Shown here in pieces: positions 11,501 through 23,242 of a stretch of DNA of 64,000 nt. The notes under the pieces are model-generated. The model searched no databases, was not told the origin of the DNA, and saw only the letters and a list, made by a program, of their open reading frames with translations. The translations under genes were made by a program, and so were the position numbers. Origin of the DNA: Closterium sp. NIES-65 (Eukaryota > Streptophyta > Zygnematophyceae > Desmidiales > Closteriaceae); contig CANXME010002160.1 of NCBI GenBank assembly GCA_948144175.1, positions 2,737,501 to 2,801,500 on the forward strand. The letters are read 5' to 3'. Within the stretch, counting starts at the first letter, position 1. The number at the start of each line of letters is the position of its first letter.

Positions 11501-13737
11501 GGCTCCGCACCCCCAGGCTCCGCACCCCCAGGCTCCGCACCCCCAGGCTCCGCACCCCCAGGCTCCGCACCCCCAGGCTCCGCACCCCCAGGCTCAGCAC
11601 CCCCAGGCTCCGCACCCCCAGACTCAGCACCCCCAGGCTCCGCACCCACAGCAGGACGAGAGTCGACAGCTACCTCAACAGGCTCAACCGGGTCTACGTG
11701 AGACACACCTGAGGGAGCGGCACCCTGAGGGGGGAGGGGGTCTACGACAGCAGCACCTGGCGCGAGGAAGAGAGGCTGGGGGGGGAGCGGGGCAGTGCGG
11801 TAGGGGAAGAGGCGGTAGTAGGGGACGGACTCGTCAAAAGTGACGTCCTGAGAGGGCAAGACTCGGCGCGAGGTGGCGTGGTAAAACTGCCAACCAGGCG
11901 CGTCCGGGACAACGCCGAGGAAGACGCAGGGAACAGCACGGGAGGAGAGCTTGTCCGCAGACGTATCGCGGACAAAAGCTCGTGATCCCCAGACCCGGAA
12001 ACGCGACGCATCGCCAACCTCCCCCGTCCACAGCAGTGTGGGCGAGGTCTCCGGCAAGGAGACACGGGGCCAGAGGTTGAGCTGATACGGAGCGTACCGG
12101 ACCGCAAACGGCCACAGAAAGTGGGGGGCAGCCGCATGGATCAAGGAGGTACGGGCGACCTTCATGACCAGGCCAATGCGGCGCTCTGCAATCCCATTCC
12201 GCTGTGGAGAGGCCGGAAGCGTGAACGACTGCTCAATGCCGTGCTCAGCACAGTAGGCTGCCAAGAGGTCGGAGGAGAACTCACCACCTTTGTCAGAGTG
12301 CAAGCGCAGGACAGGAAAGTCCGAGTGGAAACGCTCGCTGAGCTGGAGACGGGCTCTGCGGATCCAAGGGATCAAGACATCAGGGACCTCACCCTTGGTG
12401 CGCAAGGGGAAGACCGTGGTGTAGCGCGAGTAGTCGTCAACAACTATCAGGAAGTACCTCTCCTGACCCTGACCACGGACGCGGGCTGGGCCCCACACGT
12501 CCATGTGGAGCGTCTGCAAGGGAGCAGTCGTCGGGGGAAACGAGGAGGAGTGAGGAGCGGCGCGCTGCCGCCCCTCGACGCAGGGAAGACAGGGAGGAGC
12601 AGGCAAGGGTGGGAGGGGAGGGAGGACTCTGGGAAGACCGGAGACAAGGTACTGGGAGTGCATGGCACGAAGGCGCTGCACAGACGGGTGGCCAAGTCGG
12701 TGGTGCCAGAGGACAGTCTCGTGCGCCAGAGAGCGACAAGAGCAGGGGGCAGACAGCTGACCTGACGCGGACGCAGACGCAGCGACCTGAGGGGACTCAG
12801 TGGTCAGTGTGTACAGGTCCGACCCCGGCTGCCGAGTGAAGGTAGCCAAGTGGCGGCCCGTACGAGCACACGTGCAGTGTGTCACGCGCTCGTAGGCAGG
12901 GGTGAACTGGTGAACACCCCCGTCCTGGAGTGCACTACCTGCCACCAAGTTCGTAGAGAACAAGGGGAGGTGGAGACCTGACAGTGTGCCCGACGGGACC
13001 GCAGGACAGGGAAGGACAGTGGAGGAGGTCGCAATGACCGGACCCCCAGAGGGGTCAGCGAGGGAGACAGCAACTGGCTGAGCAAGCGGCTCAAGGGCAG
13101 TGCGGTCACGAAAGAAGCAGCGAGAAGCACCTGAGTCCAGTGTGAAGGTGTGCAGTGCTGCCGTCGACTCAGTACCAGGGGGGGCAGACGCACAAGCACC
13201 TAGAGCAGCTGCCTCACCAGCACCTAGGGTAGCAGACACGTGAGTACCTGGAGCGGCAGACGCACTAGTCCTAATGCCCGGGTCGGGCGGCACACACAGG
13301 TACTCAGCACCCTCTCCACTAGTAGACATCACATACATAGCAGTGAGAATAGCATCAAAGTCTAGAGCATAGATATCAATCCCCTTCTTTAGGAGATCAA
13401 GCCAGCGGGGCAGCTCAGTGGCCTGAGGGAACTGAACACGCCAAGCGTCGTTGAGACGAGCGAAGCAGCGCTGTGTGGCGTGCGGTCCCCCACACGGCTG
13501 ACCACTGCAGTCACCAGTGCGAATGACGTACGTGCAGCTAAAGCCACCCCCCCCCCCCCCGTGCTGAGAGTACCACTCACGGACCTCCTGGGGCGACGGA
13601 GTGTGCTGCTAGCTCTGGCCACCGCCAGTGCCTCCACAACCACCACCGCCGCCGCCACCTCCTCGACCACCCCAACCCCTGCCGCCGCCGCGTCCACCGC
13701 CACCCCCACCACCGCCTCCGCCCCTGCCACCTCCCCC
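8557..13737 (-). pseudogene. pol: A2 Gag-Pol polyprotein, two stops and one homopolymer frameshift
   Basis: This is the best preserved family-A Pol here. Minus-strand order: Gly-rich Gag tail (13618-13737), zinc-binding module with spacing C-X13-C-X3-H-X4-C (about 13455-13535), protease with LDSGAS (about 13125-13140), integrase zinc region WHHRLGH, DDE core (LHMDVWGPARV, HSDKGGEF, NGIAERR), a GGAEP linker, two LREWY-type modules, RT with YILVYVDDLVFATADT (about 9520-9560), and RNase H ending LLTS-stop at 8557. Defects are a run of 14 C at 13547-13560 that puts the upstream Gag tail out of frame, TAG for CAG at 10711-10713 and TAG for TTG at 9097-9099. Confidence 0.88.
11389..11648 (-). repeat. 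(GGAEP)n minisatellite in A2
   Basis: About 17 units of 15 bp; in plus orientation GGCTCCGCACCCCCA and variants. It is the longest and most uniform linker array in the window, which suggests recent unit amplification. Confidence 0.9.
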
Positions 13738-15631
13738 GATGAAGGTCTGGAGGATGTGTCCAGTCGGTGAAGTTCACGATGGCGTCGCTGTCTGCGGTGC
13801 CCAGGTCTGGGACGAAGTCGAGGACGAAGACATCGTTCTTCAGAACCGCCTTTCCGATGTAGAGGCCGCCCTTCCCGTGGTACAGCTTGATTTCCTGGGT
13901 GGTACTGTCGGCTTCCAGGTGTATGCCTTTCATCATCAACTGACTGACGCTCAGTAAGTTGTAGCCGAGTCCCTCCGCGATTAGTACTTTTGACATCTGC
14001 AGTATAACATTTGTCTCTCGTGACTGAAGTTGCACTACTCCTTGTCGTCGTGTGCGCAGGTTCTGGTTGTTGGCGACTGTGATGACAACCTCTCGTTGAA
14101 GTCGGTGCTCGCGTTGGACGAAGCGTCCCGAGGAGCACATGTGCTGTCCGCAGCAACTGTCCAAGAACCATGTGTCTTTCCCGGACGGTTCGCTTTGAGC
14201 GATGGCAGCGTACGTCGGGCTCGGTTGAAGTGACTCGCGGCGAGGCGTGCAGTTGTCGAGTTGTTCTTTCGGTGAGTAATATGGTGGTGACTCAGTAACG
14301 CAGGAGTCGCTCAGCCTTGCCATGCAGCTGATGATGTTTCTTGTTTCTTTCGCAGGTTGTCCCGTCGATGTTGTTGAGACTTGTACCGAAGTTGTCAGAT
14401 TTGCTTGCGTTGAGGCGACTTGACTGCTTGAAGGGCGAAGTTGGCGTTGCGGCGTCGTTGAATGTTGTCGATTCGGGCAGTGCGTACGAGGATGCCCTGG
14501 AGTCTTGTAGAGGTGGCAGAACGGAGGTACGATTTTCGGTCGACTGTTGTTGTTGTTGTGGCGCCGTTGAGTGTGAAACGCGAATTCGGGTACTGATACC
14601 TTTCTCTTGTGTCGTTCTTCTTGCAGGTCCATGTCTTGCTGCTCAACATGGATTTCGGCGCAAAGTGCTGCTTCGGAGATTCTCCCGTGTGCTCGTAGTA
14701 TGGCGTGAGTGGAGCGCCAGTGAGGACCAAGACCGCCGATGACAACCGTGACGAAGGCGTCTTCTGAAATTGATCCTCCACATCGAAGAAGCTTGCCGCG
14801 CAGCTCGCGGCAGCGACTGATATACGCCATTCCCTTCTCGCCTGGTTTCATTTCGATTGTTGTCAGCTGCGCCATTAACCGACTTTGGTTTACGCTGTCT
14901 GTTGCTTGATACAGGTTCTTCAAGTGGTTGTACGCGAGCTCCGCGGAGTTGCCATAACCTCGGTAAGTCCTTATGTTCTGCTGTTGAGTCGGGGTGATGT
15001 TCCTCAGTAGTATCGTGTACGCCATCATCGATTGATAGGTGTACTGCTGCTTCTCATATTGTGTGCCGTTTGTTGGGTATGGCAGGGACCCGTCGAAGAA
15101 GCCAAGGATTTGCGCTCCTTCCATCATCAACTCGAATTCGAACGACCAGGTGAAGAAATCCTTCCCGTCGAAGGGTTTTGTCGTTTGTAGTTTTAGAACG
15201 TGCGCAAACTGCGACTGAACTTGTAGTGCGTCCAGTGTTCTCTCTTGTCCCGGTGCAGGTTGTGGTTGTGGCATGAAGCTGACGGAGCCGCGCTGGGGCT
15301 CGTACGGAGCGAAGGTAGGTTGTTGTTGTTGATTCCCGCGTGCGTAGGATGAGCCATCGAGACTCATGGGTGTCACGTTGTTGTTGTTGTTGCTGTTGTT
15401 TGATTGCGCAGGTACTCCTTGCTGATGCTGCTCGTAGAAGGACATGAAGGAGAAGAATTTCTCCATCATGCTTGGATCGAAGCCCGCGCCTTGGTTTGCG
15501 GGTGTTTCAGTAGACCCAGCGCCCGGTCTCGTTGTTGTGCCTTCCTCTGTCTGTAGGCCAGAGGTAGGAGGTGGAGTAGGAGTAGTACCAGGAGAGCCGT
15601 TGGAGGAGCTCCTCTCCTTTCCGGTAGACAT
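13738..15631 (-). pseudogene. gag: B2 Gag and protease, truncated at A2
   Basis: The frame starts at ATG 15629-15631 (MSTGKERSSS) and runs about 630 codons to the A2 junction. Visible parts are a disordered Gln/Asn-rich N-terminus, a retrotransposon-type Gag domain (FAHVLKLQTTKPFDG through RLMAQLTTIEMKPGEKG), a zinc-knuckle region, then the protease start TWFLDSCCGQHM. Two core motifs look damaged: the knuckle reads C-X2-Y-X4-H-X4-C instead of CCHC, and the protease reads DSCC where D-S/T-G is expected. After about 13740 the frame reads antisense family-A Gly-rich DNA as Arg/Trp-rich nonsense. Integrase, which should follow, is missing. Confidence 0.85.
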
Positions 15632-15675
15632 GTCTCTTGGTGTAATTTAAGGGGAAATAAAATCTTAACCCTAAC

Positions 15676-15689
15676 CTGCTCTCATACCA
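15676..15689 (-). promoter_or_regulatory. B2 primer binding site
   Basis: On the minus strand TGGTATGAGAGCAG follows the 5' LTR end (CCCAACA) directly. It differs at one base from the plant initiator-Met-tRNA PBS TGGTATCAGAGC. Confidence 0.8.
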
Positions 15690-16013
15690 TGTTGGGCTGA
15701 TGCCCCTTAGGATCTTTGGTAGGGTTAATCTCTGGGTAGAGTGATGTAGTAGCGGAAGCGTTTTAATAAAGGGATTCTGAACCACCTTGCGCTAGTATGT
15801 GAGGGCAAAGTAAGTTGATTGAAGCAAAGAGATACAAGAATATATAAGAGTACAAGGAATGTGAAGATATACAGTTGTAACTACTTTTACTGTTGCTGTT
15901 GCGGTTCGATACAGTGACGACTCGGGGAACTGCTCTTCAGCGAGTCAGTTGTGTGTCCTTGCTGTCGCGCTGTACTTGTCAGGTCAAAGGTCGCTGACCT
16001 TTGACTTTCGAGT
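15690..16013 (-). repeat. B2 5' LTR, first part (interrupted by A3)
   Basis: 324 bp matching 6409-6732. The remaining 121 bp lie at 22968-23088 beyond A3, giving the same 445-bp total as the other LTR. Confidence 0.9.
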
Positions 16014-16142
16014 TGTCAGAACATTATAGCTTATGCTTTTGTGTAGGATGTAGTGGGGTAGCCTATATGGGGTACAACCCAATAAGGGTTAGTACTTGTA
16101 CCCAACTCTTTCATAGTGGATTCATTCTCGTTCATTTTCACA
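16014..16142 (+). repeat. A3 5' LTR (129 bp)
   Basis: TGTCAGAACATT to TTTTCACA. It differs from the 3' LTR at four sites, including the last-but-one base (CA here, GA in the 3' copy). Confidence 0.9.
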
Positions 16143-16165
16143 TGGTTTCAGAGCACATATGCTCT
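16143..16165 (+). promoter_or_regulatory. A3 PBS followed by a tetraloop hairpin
   Basis: TGGTTTCAGAGC (16143-16154) differs at one base from the initiator-tRNA PBS. It overlaps a perfect 6-bp stem, AGAGCA-CATA-TGCTCT, at 16150-16165. Confidence 0.7.
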
Positions 16166-17138
16166 TGGCCTGTGGGCCCTACTACTGCTTCCGCTGCTAC
16201 TCGATCTGTCGCACGCCCCGTGACGTGCGACCTATTTTTCATCTTGCCGCGCGCTCTCTGGCGCGCGCCCCGAGGCGCGCGGCCCCGTTCCTTCTAGGCG
16301 TGCGACCCCTCGCTGCCCCGTCGCGGCCCCATCTCGTCGCATCGCCCTAGCGGCCGCGTCGCGCCGCCCTTCCCAACCCGGCCCCGCCTCTGCTGGCCCC
16401 GTCGCCTGCCCCTGCGGCCCCGGCTCTGCCCTTCCTGGCCCCGGTGCCACCTCGGCTGGCCCCGTCGCCTACCCCGGCGACCCCGACGCCGCCCTTCCCG
16501 ACCCGGCCCCGCCTCTGCAGGCCCCGTCGCCTGCCCCTGCGGCCCCGGCTCTACCCTTCCTGGCCCCGGCGCCACCTAGGCTGGCCCCGTCGCCTACGTC
16601 GGCGACCCCGACGCCGCCCTTACCGGCCCCGGCGCCGCCTCTACTGGCCCCGTCGCCTACCTCTGCGGCCCCGGCGCCGCCCTTCCCGGCCCCTGCGCCG
16701 CCTCTGCTGGCCCCGTCACCTACCCTGCAGCCCCGGCGCCACCTCTGCTGGCCCCGTTGCCGCTCCACCCGGCCCCGCTGCCGTCCCCAAGCGGCCCCGT
16801 CGTCACCACCAAGCCGCCGGCGCCGCCAACCTGCTACCGAGCCGCCCGAGCCACTCGAGCCGCCCGAGCCGCAGCGTCACCTGAGCCGCCCGAGCCGCCG
16901 GGTCGCCAAGCCGCCGAGCTGCAGTTGCTGCCGAGCCGCCGTACCGCCGAGCCGCCCGAGCCGCCCGAGCCGCCGACTCGCCGAGCCGCAGTTGCCGTCG
17001 AGCCGCCCGAGTCGCCCGAGCCGCCGAGCCGCAGTTGCTGCCGAGCCGCCGTGCCGCTGAGCCGCCCGAGGCGCCCGCACCGCCGAGTCGCCGAATCGCC
17101 GAGTCGCCGAGTCGCCGAGCCTGCTCTTCCCACCACTG
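16166..17138 (+). other. A3 GC-rich leader with tandem proline/alanine-type repeats
   Basis: No real gene. CGGCCCCG/CCGTCGCC-type repeats (16300-16800) are followed by GAGCCGCCCGAGCC-type repeats (16830-17110). Several frames stay open by composition on both strands. Leaders of similar texture occur in A4, A5, A6 and A7. Confidence 0.7.
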
Positions 17139-20100
17139 GTGAGCCCCTGCCCTGCTAGCGCGCTGCCCGCCGCCTGCTTGCCTGCCTGCCTGCCTTTCGA
17201 CCTGCATGGTTCCTTGCCTTACTGCTGCTACTCCTGCTCCTGCTTCTACTGGCGGAGCCGGATGCAGCCCCAGCGACGTCCGCGAGAGTCCCTCACGCTC
17301 CAGCAGCTGCGTGAGTGGTACGCTGGTTGGGGTTGTAGGGGTGGCCGCGCTGCTACTGCTACCACTACTGCTGCTACTACTACTGGCAGCGGCCAGATGC
17401 AGCTCCAGCGACGCCCACGCGCGTCTCTCACGCCCCAGCAGCTTCGTGAGTGGTACGCTCAGAGTAGAGGGTCTCTCAGTTCTGTTCGCTGCTCTTACGT
17501 GATACGCACTGGTGCTCGGACTGGTCAGCCTTGTGGGACACCTAGTCACACACAGTCCCGCTGCTTCACCCGTTTGAGCGATGCCTGGCGTACCGAGTTT
17601 GGCGACGAGGCTGAGCTCCCCGACTGGGTGGAGTTGCTTAGGTAGAGGGTAGATATATTTGCTCTTGACTATGATGCTATTCTCACTGCCATGTATGCAT
17701 TGCCTACTAGTGCTGACCGTGCCGGTCACCTGTGCGTACCGCCTGACCCGGGTATAGAGCCTAGTGCTCTAGCTGCTGGTGGGGCTGCTCCTCTAGGTGC
17801 TAGTGAGTCTCCTGCTCCAGGTACAGGTGCGGCTGCTGCTCTAGGTGCTAGTGCGTCTGCTTCCTCAGGTGCGGGTGAGTCTCCTCTCTCAGGTACCGCG
17901 TCGGCTTCGGCCTCTCACACCTTCACTCTTGACTCGGGGGCTTCCCGCTCCTTCTTTTGAGACCGCACCACACTCACGCCGCTTGGTCGGCCAGTTGCAG
18001 TCTCTCTGGCAGACCCCTCTGGGGGTCCTGTCCTTGCTCACTTCTCCACTGTCCTCCCGTGTCCGGCGGCCCCCACTGGCACCCTGTCTGGTCTTTACCT
18101 CCCCTCGTTCTCTACGAACTTGGTGAGTGGTGCCGACCTACAGGATGCGGGGGTTCACCAGTTCACTCCTGCGAGTCACCGGGTGACCCACTGCACGGAC
18201 GCTCGGACAGGGCGACACCTGACCACGTTTACATATCGGACGGGGTCGAGCCTGTACACGCTGACCACTGCGTCTCCTCCTGTCCCTGCGTCTGGTCAGG
18301 TAGCTGCGTCGGGTCAGGTGTTTGCTGCAGCGTCCAGGTCTGGTCCTGAGTCTGCCCCCTGCTCGTGTCGTCTCCTGTCTCACAAGACTCTCCTCTGGCA
18401 CCACCGCCTTGGTCGCCCCTCCCTGCTTCGTCTCCGAAGCATGGCCTCCCGTGTCCTTGTCTCTGGTCTTCCCTGGTCCCTCCCTCCCCTTCCTCCGGGG
18501 CCTGGCTCTAGCTACGTTCCTTGTGTCGAGGGGCGGCAGCGGGCTGCCCCTCACTCCTCTCAGTTTCCTCCGACAGAGGCCCCGCTGCAGACGCTTCACA
18601 TGGACGTGTGGGGCCCGGCCCGCGTCCGTGGACAGGATCACGAGCGCTACTTCCTGCTGGTGGTTGACGAATACTCGCGTTACACCACAGTCTTCCCCTT
18701 GCGCAGCAAGGGTGATGTCACTGAGGTGTTGATCGACTGGATCCGCGCAGCTCGTCTCCAGCTCAGGCAGAGCTTCGGCTCCGACTTTCCTGTTCTGCGC
18801 CTGCACTCTGACAGAGGAGGAGAGTTCTCCTCTGGCCTTCTGCGAGCCTACTGTCGTGCACGAGGCATCCGCCAGACCTTCACGCTTCCGGACTCTCCAC
18901 AGCAAAATGGGATTGCTGAGCGCCGTATTGGCATGGTCATGGACGTCGCTCGTACGTCCATGATACATGCGGCTGCCCCCCATTTTCTGTGGCCGTTTGC
19001 GGTCCGGTACGCGGCGCATCAGATCAACCTTCAGCCCAGGGTCTCCATGCCGGAGACCTCCCCAGCTTTGCTGTGGACGGGGAAGGTTGGCGATGCGTCT
19101 GCGTTCCGTGTCAAGGGATCTCGGGCGTTTGTCCGCGACTTGTCTTCGGACAAGCTGTCCCCTCGTGCTGCTCCCTGCGTCTTCCTGGGTTTCCCCCCTG
19201 ACGCGCCAGGGTGGCAGTTCTACCACCCCACCTCTCGCCGTATTCTGTCCTCCCAGGACGTCACGTTCGACGAGTCGGTCCCCTACTACTGTCTCTTCCC
19301 CTACCGCACTCAGTCCCTCCCCCCGCCACCGCTCTTCCTTGTGCTAGGTCCCCCCCCGGTAGACCCCCTCCCCCCTCAGGGTCCTGCCCCTTCAGGTGTG
19401 TCCCAGGTAGACGCTGTTGAGCCTGTCGAGGTCGCTGGTGACTCTGGTGCTGCTGAGGGTGCTGAGCCTGGGGGTGCTACGACTGGAGGTGCTGAGCCTG
19501 AGGGAGCTGGGCCTGCTCGTGTGGCGTCTGGCGGTGCTGTGCCTGGCGGTTCTCCGGGTGCCTCGTCTCGCCGGGAGCCACTCTCTCCACAGGAGCTGCG
19601 TGAGTGGTTTGCCCTGCGCTGGAGGCGAGCTGCTGGAGCTGGAGGTGCTGCGGGTACTGGAGGTTCTGCTGCTGTTGAGGGTGCTGGTGCCGCGGGTCCC
19701 TAAGGTGCTCGTACTGGGAGTAGTGGAGCTGCTGGGCCTGCGGGTACTTCTGGAGTTGGAGCTGCTGCGGGTGTTGGCGCGGAGGCTACTATTGTCGGTC
19801 CTGGAGGCGGTCCTGCTGGGGGTGCTACTGGTGCTGCTGGAGGTACTGGAGCTGGAGGTGCTGCTGGTACTGGTGCTGCCGCTGGGGGTACTTAGCCTGG
19901 GGGTGCTGAGCCTGGGGGTGCGGAGCCTGGTAGTGCTGAGCCTGGGGGTGCTGACTCTGGGGGTGCTTAGCCTGGCGGTTCTCCGGGTGCCTCGTCTCGC
20001 CGGGAGCCACTCTCTCCACAAGAGCTGCGTGAGTGGTTTGCCCGGCGCTGGAGGCGAGCTGCTGGAGTTGGAGGTGCTGCGTGTACTGGAGGTTCTGGTG

Positions 20101-22619
20101 CTGCTGAGGGTGCTGGTGCCGCGGGTCCCGGAGGTGCTCGTACTGGGAGTACTGGAGCTGTTGGGCCTGCGAGTACTTCTGGAGATGGAGCTGCTGCGGG
20201 TGTTGGCGCGGAGGCTACTGCTGTCGGTCCTGGAGGCGGTCTTGCTGGGGGTGCTACTGGTGCTGCTGGAGGTACTGGAGCTGGAGGTGCTGCTGGTGCT
20301 GGTGTTGCCGCTGGGGGTACTAGTGCTGTCCCTGCTGTGTCTGGAGTCGCCGCGCGGCCTCGGCCGTACTTCGTTCCGCTCCTTTAGCTGGTTCTTGGTC
20401 TCCCGCCTTCTACTGGTCCTCCTCCTCGCTTCGAGTGTCCACAGCATGTCCCGTCACAGTTACAGTTACAGCCGGCCTCCCCACTGCCTGCTCCGTCTCC
20501 CTAGACTGGTCCTACTAGAGGTCTTGCTGAGCGTCGTAAGCTTGCGTCTTGCCCTGCGTCGCCTGTACGTGCTGCTCGCACTAGTGGTCGCGGTTCGCGT
20601 CAGCGTCCTCCTCCTGTCCCTGGCACGCACCGGATGTCTCTGCGTCCGTCCACTGCTCCTTTGCGTGCCTCTTTACCTTCTCCTCTTGAGTCTTCTCTTC
20701 ATGCTCTTGCCGACCCGGAGTCGGACTCTCTTCGTGCCGCCAGTCCTACTGTCACGCGTCTCCTTGCTACTGTTGTCACTGACCCTTCCTTTGAGTCCAC
20801 TGCTGCGTCTACCCTAGTTGCTGAGCTCGTCGACTTTGCTGCTCGCTGTCGCCTAGACTACACCGCCAGTCTTGTTGCTGAGTCTAAGACTGTCTGTCCT
20901 CCGTTCGTCGGGGGTGAGTGTGCCCTTGGCACGGACGTCTTTGAGGACAGGCAGGAGGAGTTGCAGTGTCTGGCTGCTGCTTCACCTCATCTCCTTTCCG
21001 TACTGCTTACCCCTGGGGGAGACCCGGATGCACTTGACATCCCGACTCCGCGCTCTTACGCGGAGGCGATAGAGGGTCCCTACTCCTCTCAGTGGCAGGT
21101 AGCTATGGACGCAGAGATGGCTTCCTGGAAGTCCACAGGCACCTACGTTGACGAGGTTCCCCCACCTGGGGCGAATATCGTCAGTGGCATGTGGATTTTC
21201 AGGGTGAAGCGGCCGCCGGGTTCTCCGCCTGTCTTCAAGGCGCGTTACGTGGCTCGTGGCTTCAGTCAGCGGCAGGGGGTTGACTACTTTCAGACCTTCT
21301 CTCCCACCCCGAAGATGACCACTCTTCAGGTACTGCTGCACATAGGTGCTCACCGTGACTACGAGCTTCACTCTCTTGACTTCAGCACAACTTTCCTACG
21401 GGGCAGCCTGCACGAGGAGATCTGGCTGCGCCGCCCACCTGGCTTCACTGGGTCTTTTCCTCCTGGCACCCAGTGGAGCCTCCGGCGGCCAGTCTACGGT
21501 CTCCGCCAGGCACCGCGTTAGTGGCACGACACACTGAGGACTACACTTGCGGCTCTTGGGTTTGCTCCTTCTACTGCCGACCCGTCGTCGTTTCTGCGCA
21601 CCAACACTTCTTTGCCGCTATTCTACATCCTCGTGTACGTCGACGACTTGGTCTTTGCCACTGCTGACACTGCTGGACTCGTCCACGTGAAGTCCGAGCT
21701 GCAGAAGAGACACACGTGCACAGACCTGGGTGAACTGCGCAGCTACCTTGGCTTGCAGATCACCCGGGACAGAGCACGCCGCACCATTACCCTGACTCAG
21801 TCACACATGGTGCAGCAGGTCCTTCAGCGCTTCGGCTTCACGTACTCCTCGCCTCAGGCCACTCCTCTGCCTACTCGCCACTCGCTCTCAGCTCTGCCTT
21901 CGGATGAGTCCGTAGAGTCGAGTGGCCCGTACCCAGAGCTTGTTGGCTGCCTCATGTACCTGATGACCTGCACTCGACCTGACCTCGCATACCCTCTTAG
22001 CATTCTCGCACGCTATGTTGCTCCTGGGAGACACAGACCGGAGCACATGGCTGCAGCGAAGAGGGTGTTGCGCTACTTGTGCAGTACGTCAGGCATGGGG
22101 CTTGTGCTTGGAGGGCAGAGTCCAGTGGTCCTCACTGGGCACGCAGACGCTTCTTGGGCTGACGACCAGGCTACGCAGCGGTCGTCACAGGGTTACACCT
22201 TCAGCCTTGGTTCCGGCTCTGTTTCGTGGCGGGCTACCCGCTCGTCTTCTGTTCTCGGCTCCAGTTGTGAGGCTGAGATCTACGCCGGGGCCATGGCTGC
22301 TCAGGAGCTTCGCTGGCTCACCTACCTGCTGAGTGACCTCGGAGAGCCGCCTCGTTCTCCTCCAGTGCTGTACGTAGACAACAAGGCCATGCTGGCCTTG
22401 TGTCGAGAGCAGAGACTGGAGCACAGAACGAAGCACATTGCTCTCCGCTACTTCCTTGCTCTTGAGCTGCAGCAACGTGGTCAGCTGCGTCTTGAGTACG
22501 TGGCCTCTGAGGCCAACACTGCTGATATCTTCACCAAGGCGCTTGCGCCTTGTGATCATCAGCGCTTCTGTACTCAGCTGGGTCTTGTGCCTGCCTTGCC
22601 TCACTTGCTCACCTCTTGA
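17139..22619 (+). pseudogene. pol: A3 Pol polyprotein in one frame with eight premature stops
   Basis: The frame is constant from the LREWY modules (two copies, about 17270-17460) to LLTS-stop at 22619. It includes a zinc module C-X13-C-X4-H-X4-C (about 17490-17570), protease LDSGAS (about 17931-17948), integrase DDE motifs (about 18600-18940), the linker, RT with YILVYVDDLVFATADT (about 21624-21670) and RNase H. In-frame stops compared with the sisters are at 17643, 17958 (CGA to TGA), 19701, 19893, 19968, 20385 (CAG to TAG), 20502 and 21519 (GAG to TAG). No frameshift is seen, so decay has been by substitution. The frame opens at a GTG; the first in-frame ATG is near 17263, so the true start is unclear. 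Confidence 0.88.
19542..20399 (+). repeat. 429-bp in-frame tandem duplication in the A3 linker
   Basis: The segment beginning CCTGGCGGTTCTCCGG recurs with an offset of 429 bp (143 codons; 19542-19970 and 19971 onward). Each copy includes an ELREWFA module and the Ala/Gly-rich stretch. The sisters have one copy. Confidence 0.82.
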
Positions 22620-22833
22620 CCTTGCTTGTACTGTTACATATATATATACACCTGCTCTTGCTTGTCTAGCCTTTTATATGTATATGTACTCCTGCATGTG
22701 AACTGGCCTTGTGGCCTTGTCCTTGTGCTCGGAATGTGTGGTGACTTTGTGATCCACCCTGAGCTTGCTTTGCTTTGCTTTGCTTGACTGGTCTTGTGAC
22801 CCCTTGTACTCCCCTACTTTGCCTATGGGGGTG

Positions 22834-22962
22834 TGTCAGAACATTATAGCTTATGCTTTTGTGTAGGCTGTAGTGGGGTAGCCTATATGGGGTACAACCC
22901 AATTAGGGTTAGTACTTGTACCCAACTCTTTCATCGTGGATTCATTCTCGTTCATTTTCAGA
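22834..22962 (+). repeat. A3 3' LTR (129 bp)
   Basis: It follows the polypurine tract directly and is followed by the TSD CGAGT and the rest of the B2 LTR. Confidence 0.9.
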
Positions 22963-22967
22963 CGAGT

Positions 22968-23088
22968 AACCTCCAGCGGTTACTTCAACCTCCGAGGGTT
23001 GACTCGCCGGTGCTTCGGTATGCTTCGCTTCGCTTGTGCCTTAGTGTTTCGACACGACAGAGGCGCTCAGGACCGATTGTTTCCAACA
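22968..23088 (-). repeat. B2 5' LTR, second part
   Basis: It matches 6733-6853 and ends TTTCCAACA. It is followed by ACCCT, the right target-site copy of B2. Confidence 0.9.
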
Positions 23089-23242
23089 ACCCTACTGTGC
23101 GAAACCTTTTGGGCCCGTTTGTGTCTCTGCACATTGCGGCGATGCTCTTCATTGGTTGTATTTTCTGCATAGTCGTTTGGGTACACCAGCCCTGCTCGGT
23201 TGCTGTGCCCGCTCGATATATTTTTAACTTGTGCTTACCACC

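Larger units (their letters stand above)
8217..13737 (-). mobile_element. Copia family-A copy A2, lacking its 5' end
   Basis: This minus-strand family-A element has a 132-bp 3' LTR at 8217-8348, a 3' UTR and a long polyprotein. It stops in the Gly-rich part of Gag at about 13737, where family-B protease sequence takes over. The family-A 5' LTR, leader and Gag N-terminus are gone, together with the integrase region of host element B2. One deletion across the original 5' boundary explains both losses. Confidence 0.85.
16014..22962 (+). mobile_element. Copia family-A copy A3, complete LTR to LTR, Gag N-terminus absent
   Basis: Two 129-bp LTRs differ at 4 positions and are flanked by a perfect TSD CGAGT (16009-16013 and 22963-22967) inside the B2 5' LTR. 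Internal order: PBS with hairpin, GC-rich leader, tandem LREWY modules, zinc module, protease, integrase, linker, RT, RNase H and polypurine tract. The Gag domain that starts MATPSVL in A4 and A6 is absent, as in A5. Confidence 0.92.
6409..23088 (-). mobile_element. Copia family-B element B2, hosting two nested family-A insertions
   Basis: The outer boundaries are 445-bp LTRs (6409-6853 and 15690-16013 plus 22968-23088) flanked by a perfect 5-bp TSD, ACCCT, at 6404-6408 and 23089-23093. About 9 of 445 LTR positions differ. On the minus strand the order is 5' LTR (split by A3), PBS, gag and protease, A2, RT/RNase H, 3' LTR. Integrase and the start of RT are missing at the A2 junction, so a deletion followed the A2 insertion. 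Confidence 0.9.
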
